A stretch of DNA of 64,000 nucleotides from Micromonospora sp. NBC_01740 (lineage in GTDB: Bacteria > Actinomycetota > Actinomycetes > Mycobacteriales > Micromonosporaceae), in contig NZ_CP109150.1 of NCBI RefSeq assembly GCF_035920365.1, positions 4,650,001 to 4,714,000 of the forward strand. The letters are read 5' to 3'. Below are positions 63,689 through 64,000 of this stretch, in pieces. The position numbers were made by a program, and so were the translations under genes. The first letter of the stretch is position 1; every line of letters starts with the position of its first letter. A model generated the notes under the pieces. It worked only from the letters and a program-made list of their open reading frames with translations, had not been told where the DNA came from and did not search any database.

Positions 63689-64000
63689 GTGGCGACCCTT
63701 CTGCTTCTGCGACACGGCCGGACGACCGCGAACGCCGACGGCGGGCTGGCCGGCCGTCAGCCCGTGGAACTGGACGAGACGGGCCGGGCCCAGGCGAGCG
63801 CGGTCGGCGAGCGGCTGCGGACGGTGCCGCTCGCGGCGGTGGTGACCAGCCCGCTGATCCGGTGCCGGCAGACCCTGGAGCTGGCGTTGCCCGGGGCCGC
63901 CCCGGTGGTGGAGGAGGGGCTGATCGAGTGCGGCTACGGCGCCTGGGAGGGGCAGCCGCTGAAGAAGCTCGCCAAGGAGCCGCTCTGGCCGGTGGTCCAG
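63689..64000 (+). CDS. Histidine phosphatase family protein, N-terminal part (3' end outside window)
   Basis: 104 residues are visible. TLLLLRHGRTTANADGGLAGRQPVELDETGRAQASAVGERL holds the phosphate-accepting His in RHG and the first pocket Arg, and SPLIRCRQTLELAL the second Arg; IECGYGAWEGQPLKKL continues the phosphoglycerate-mutase/CobC-like fold. The MSMEG_4193-type actinobacterial branch is likely. Start GTG 63689 is supported by TAGGGT six bases upstream. Confidence 0.9.
   Translation, partial: MATLLLLRHGRTTANADGGLAGRQPVELDETGRAQASAVGERLRTVPLAAVVTSPLIRCRQTLELALPGAAPVVEEGLIECGYGAWEGQPLKKLAKEPLWPVVQ

Overview
The window is about 72-74% GC by eye, uses GTG and occasional TTG starts, and is dense with short overlaps between genes (ATGA, GTGA, TGATG and an 8-base overlap of the ATG-N3-TGA type). 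Together with an F420-dependent LLM-type oxidoreductase, GpgS, SecA2, an ANTAR regulator, an RsbW-like kinase with a SigB/SigF-family sigma factor and DUF4383/DUF3817/DUF3140/DUF5703 genes, this points to a chromosomal segment of a filamentous actinobacterium, most likely the Micromonosporaceae (Micromonospora-like). I see no rRNA, tRNA, insertion sequence, prophage or CRISPR array. I annotate 69 protein-coding genes, two of them cut by the window ends.

Layout. 0-12 kb: end of a zinc alcohol dehydrogenase, a GNAT enzyme, a polytopic membrane protein, a duplicated pentapeptide-repeat protein, a glutamate-cysteine ligase-like enzyme, a DUF3817 protein, a haloacetate-dehalogenase-like hydrolase, a membrane protein, then baeRF protein, TPP enzyme and haem-oxygenase-like di-iron protein. 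12-19 kb: CDGSH protein, an unknown 476-residue protein, a sigma factor fused to a STAS domain, cytochrome oxidase subunit I and a STAS-HATPase anti-sigma-like protein, then DUF4383. 19-25 kb: a GT4 enzyme and GpgS, divergent from a Gfo/Idh/MocA plus MDR dehydrogenase pair, then an ABC exporter. 25-38 kb: SecA2, GAF-ANTAR, DUF2231, DUF3500, ankyrin, cysteine dioxygenase, rhodanese, two receiver-less OmpR-type winged-helix paralogues, a kinase-like protein without a P-loop Lys, a DksA/TraR zinc finger, two DUF72 proteins, DUF2267 and PIG-L. 38-46 kb: a Gly/Asp/Ala-rich repeat peptide directly before a JmjC (ROX-type) oxygenase, then a four-gene FtsK/SpoIIIE-type ATPase operon. 46-54 kb: NYN protein, ClpC-like ATPase with two coupled small genes, LysR, HHE protein, M20 peptidase and others. 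54-64 kb: DUF2975/HTH pair, a WXG100-like / SseB / YbaB cluster, AKR, LLM oxidoreductase, UppP, a secreted lysozyme-fold protein, an 880-base non-coding stretch and the start of a phosphoglycerate-mutase-family gene.

How it works together. Promoter reading gives a unifying theme: eleven upstream regions carry a SigB/SigF-type promoter (GTTT or GTTA, 14-16 bases, then GGGTAN or a close variant). They precede the sigma-STAS gene, the STAS-HATPase gene, DUF4383, the 476-residue unknown, gpgS, GAF-ANTAR, DUF2231, the DksA-like protein, the repeat peptide/JmjC pair, the ClpC-like ATPase and the HHE protein. I infer a general-stress regulon whose sigma factor and anti-sigma-like kinase both carry STAS domains lacking the usual phospho-acceptor Ser. 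A second promoter class places a TANNNT-like hexamer 6-8 bases before the start codon and implies leaderless mRNAs. Convergent gene pairs are separated by strong hairpins, and twice by a 69-base inverted-repeat element embedded in C-rich/G-rich flanks.

Most promising for novelty: the repeat peptide plus JmjC oxygenase (possible new modified-peptide system), the four-gene ATPase operon, the sigma-STAS / STAS-kinase circuit, and the 69-base convergent-gene element.
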